Shown here: piece by piece, positions 7,231-7,612 of the stretch
How positions within the stretch are numbered: position 1 is the first letter of the stretch
How the letters are laid out: every line of letters starts with the position of its first letter
Source: Alphaproteobacteria bacterium
GTDB taxonomy: Bacteria > Pseudomonadota > Alphaproteobacteria > Rhizobiales > Aestuariivirgaceae
NCBI GenBank assembly: GCA_020441605.1
Contig: JAGRLX010000073.1
Span: forward strand, 1 to 7,612
Direction of reading: 5' to 3'
DNA length: 7,612 bases
Program-made: the position numbers and the translations under genes
The notes under the pieces: model-generated
The model's input: only the letters and a program-made list of their open reading frames with translations
Told to the model about the DNA's origin: nothing
Databases searched by the model: none

Positions 7231-7612
7231 ATGACGACGACACGAGTGAGTTTCAAAATAGCCGCGGCCCTGTGCTGCGTTCTGGCGCTGGCGGCCTGCT
7301 CAAAGAAGAATACGCCCGACCTGGAGGCGGCCAATGGCGCCGGCTTTGGCCAGGCCGTGCCGGGTTCGGAGCAGGACTTCGCTACCAATGTCGGCGATCG
7401 GGTCTATTTCGAGAACGACCAGTCCACCCTGACGGCCGAGGCCCAGGAGACGCTGCGCCGGCAAGCTGCCTGGCTTGCACAATACCCATCGGTCGTCATC
7501 CAGATCGAAGGTCATGCCGACGAGCGCGGCACGCGCGCGTACAACATCGCGCTCGGCGCCCGCCGCGCCGCTGCCACGCGCGCCTACCTCATCAGCCCGG
7601 GCGTTTCGCGCA
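7231..7612 (+). CDS. pal: Peptidoglycan-associated lipoprotein Pal, 3'-truncated by window edge
   Basis: The first 127 residues are visible and the C-terminus lies beyond the window. The start MTTTRVSFKI leads a lipoprotein signal peptide with lipobox L20-A21-A22-C23. Ser at +2 and Lys at +3 fit sorting to the outer membrane, since no Asp retention signal is present. A linker (about 24-53) precedes the OmpA-like peptidoglycan-binding domain starting VGDRVYFENDQSTLT. Within EGHADERGTRAYNIALGARR, D97, N105 and R111/R112 match the diaminopimelate-binding residues of the family. The motif's usual Glu before YN is Ala here (TRAYN). Pal anchors the outer membrane to peptidoglycan and is released or moved by TolB and TolA during constriction. 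Its position after tolB is the standard one. Confidence 0.95.
   Translation, partial: MTTTRVSFKIAAALCCVLALAACSKKNTPDLEAANGAGFGQAVPGSEQDFATNVGDRVYFENDQSTLTAEAQETLRRQAAWLAQYPSVVIQIEGHADERGTRAYNIALGARRAAATRAYLISPGVSR

Overview
The window is about 7.6 kb of GC-rich DNA with every gene on the + strand. The order is yebC - ruvC - ruvA - ruvB - ybgC - tolQ - tolR - tolA - tolB - pal. This gene order, the high GC content, the residues of the Ruv and Tol proteins, and one regulatory region with CtrA-like and GANTC motifs all point to an alphaproteobacterium. It may be Rhodospirillales-like or Rhizobiales-like, but I cannot name a genus from sequence alone. The window is cut at both ends: yebC lacks its first few codons and pal lacks its C-terminal part.

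Region 1 (1-729) holds yebC, a translation or transcription regulator of the YebC/PmpR/TACO1 family. A GC-rich stem-loop follows its stop codon. Region 2 (803-3009) holds ruvC, ruvA and ruvB, the complete Holliday-junction branch-migration and resolution machine. ruvA and ruvB overlap by an ATGA. Region 3 (3002-3445) holds ybgC, a hotdog-fold acyl-CoA thioesterase. It overlaps the end of ruvB by 8 bp, so the repair genes run directly into the envelope genes. Region 4 (3446-3643) is the largest non-coding stretch, 198 bp, just ahead of tolQ. It carries a near-consensus CtrA-type box and a dense cluster of GANTC sites. Region 5 (3644-end) holds tolQ, tolR, tolA, tolB and pal, the trans-envelope Tol-Pal system. 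tolQ, tolR and tolA are packed 1-2 bp apart, tolB follows after 17 bp, and pal after 87 bp.

RuvA and RuvB move Holliday junctions and RuvC cuts them. TolQ and TolR form the proton-driven inner-membrane motor. TolA transmits force across the periplasm to TolB and the lipoprotein Pal, which tethers the outer membrane to peptidoglycan and helps it constrict at division. This is a conserved housekeeping locus, and I found no mobile element, CRISPR array, tRNA or rRNA, and no previously undescribed system. The best leads are the possible cell-cycle promoter ahead of tolQ and a Glu-to-Gln change in the RuvA acidic pin. The Lys/Pro/Glu-rich TolA linker is a lesser point.
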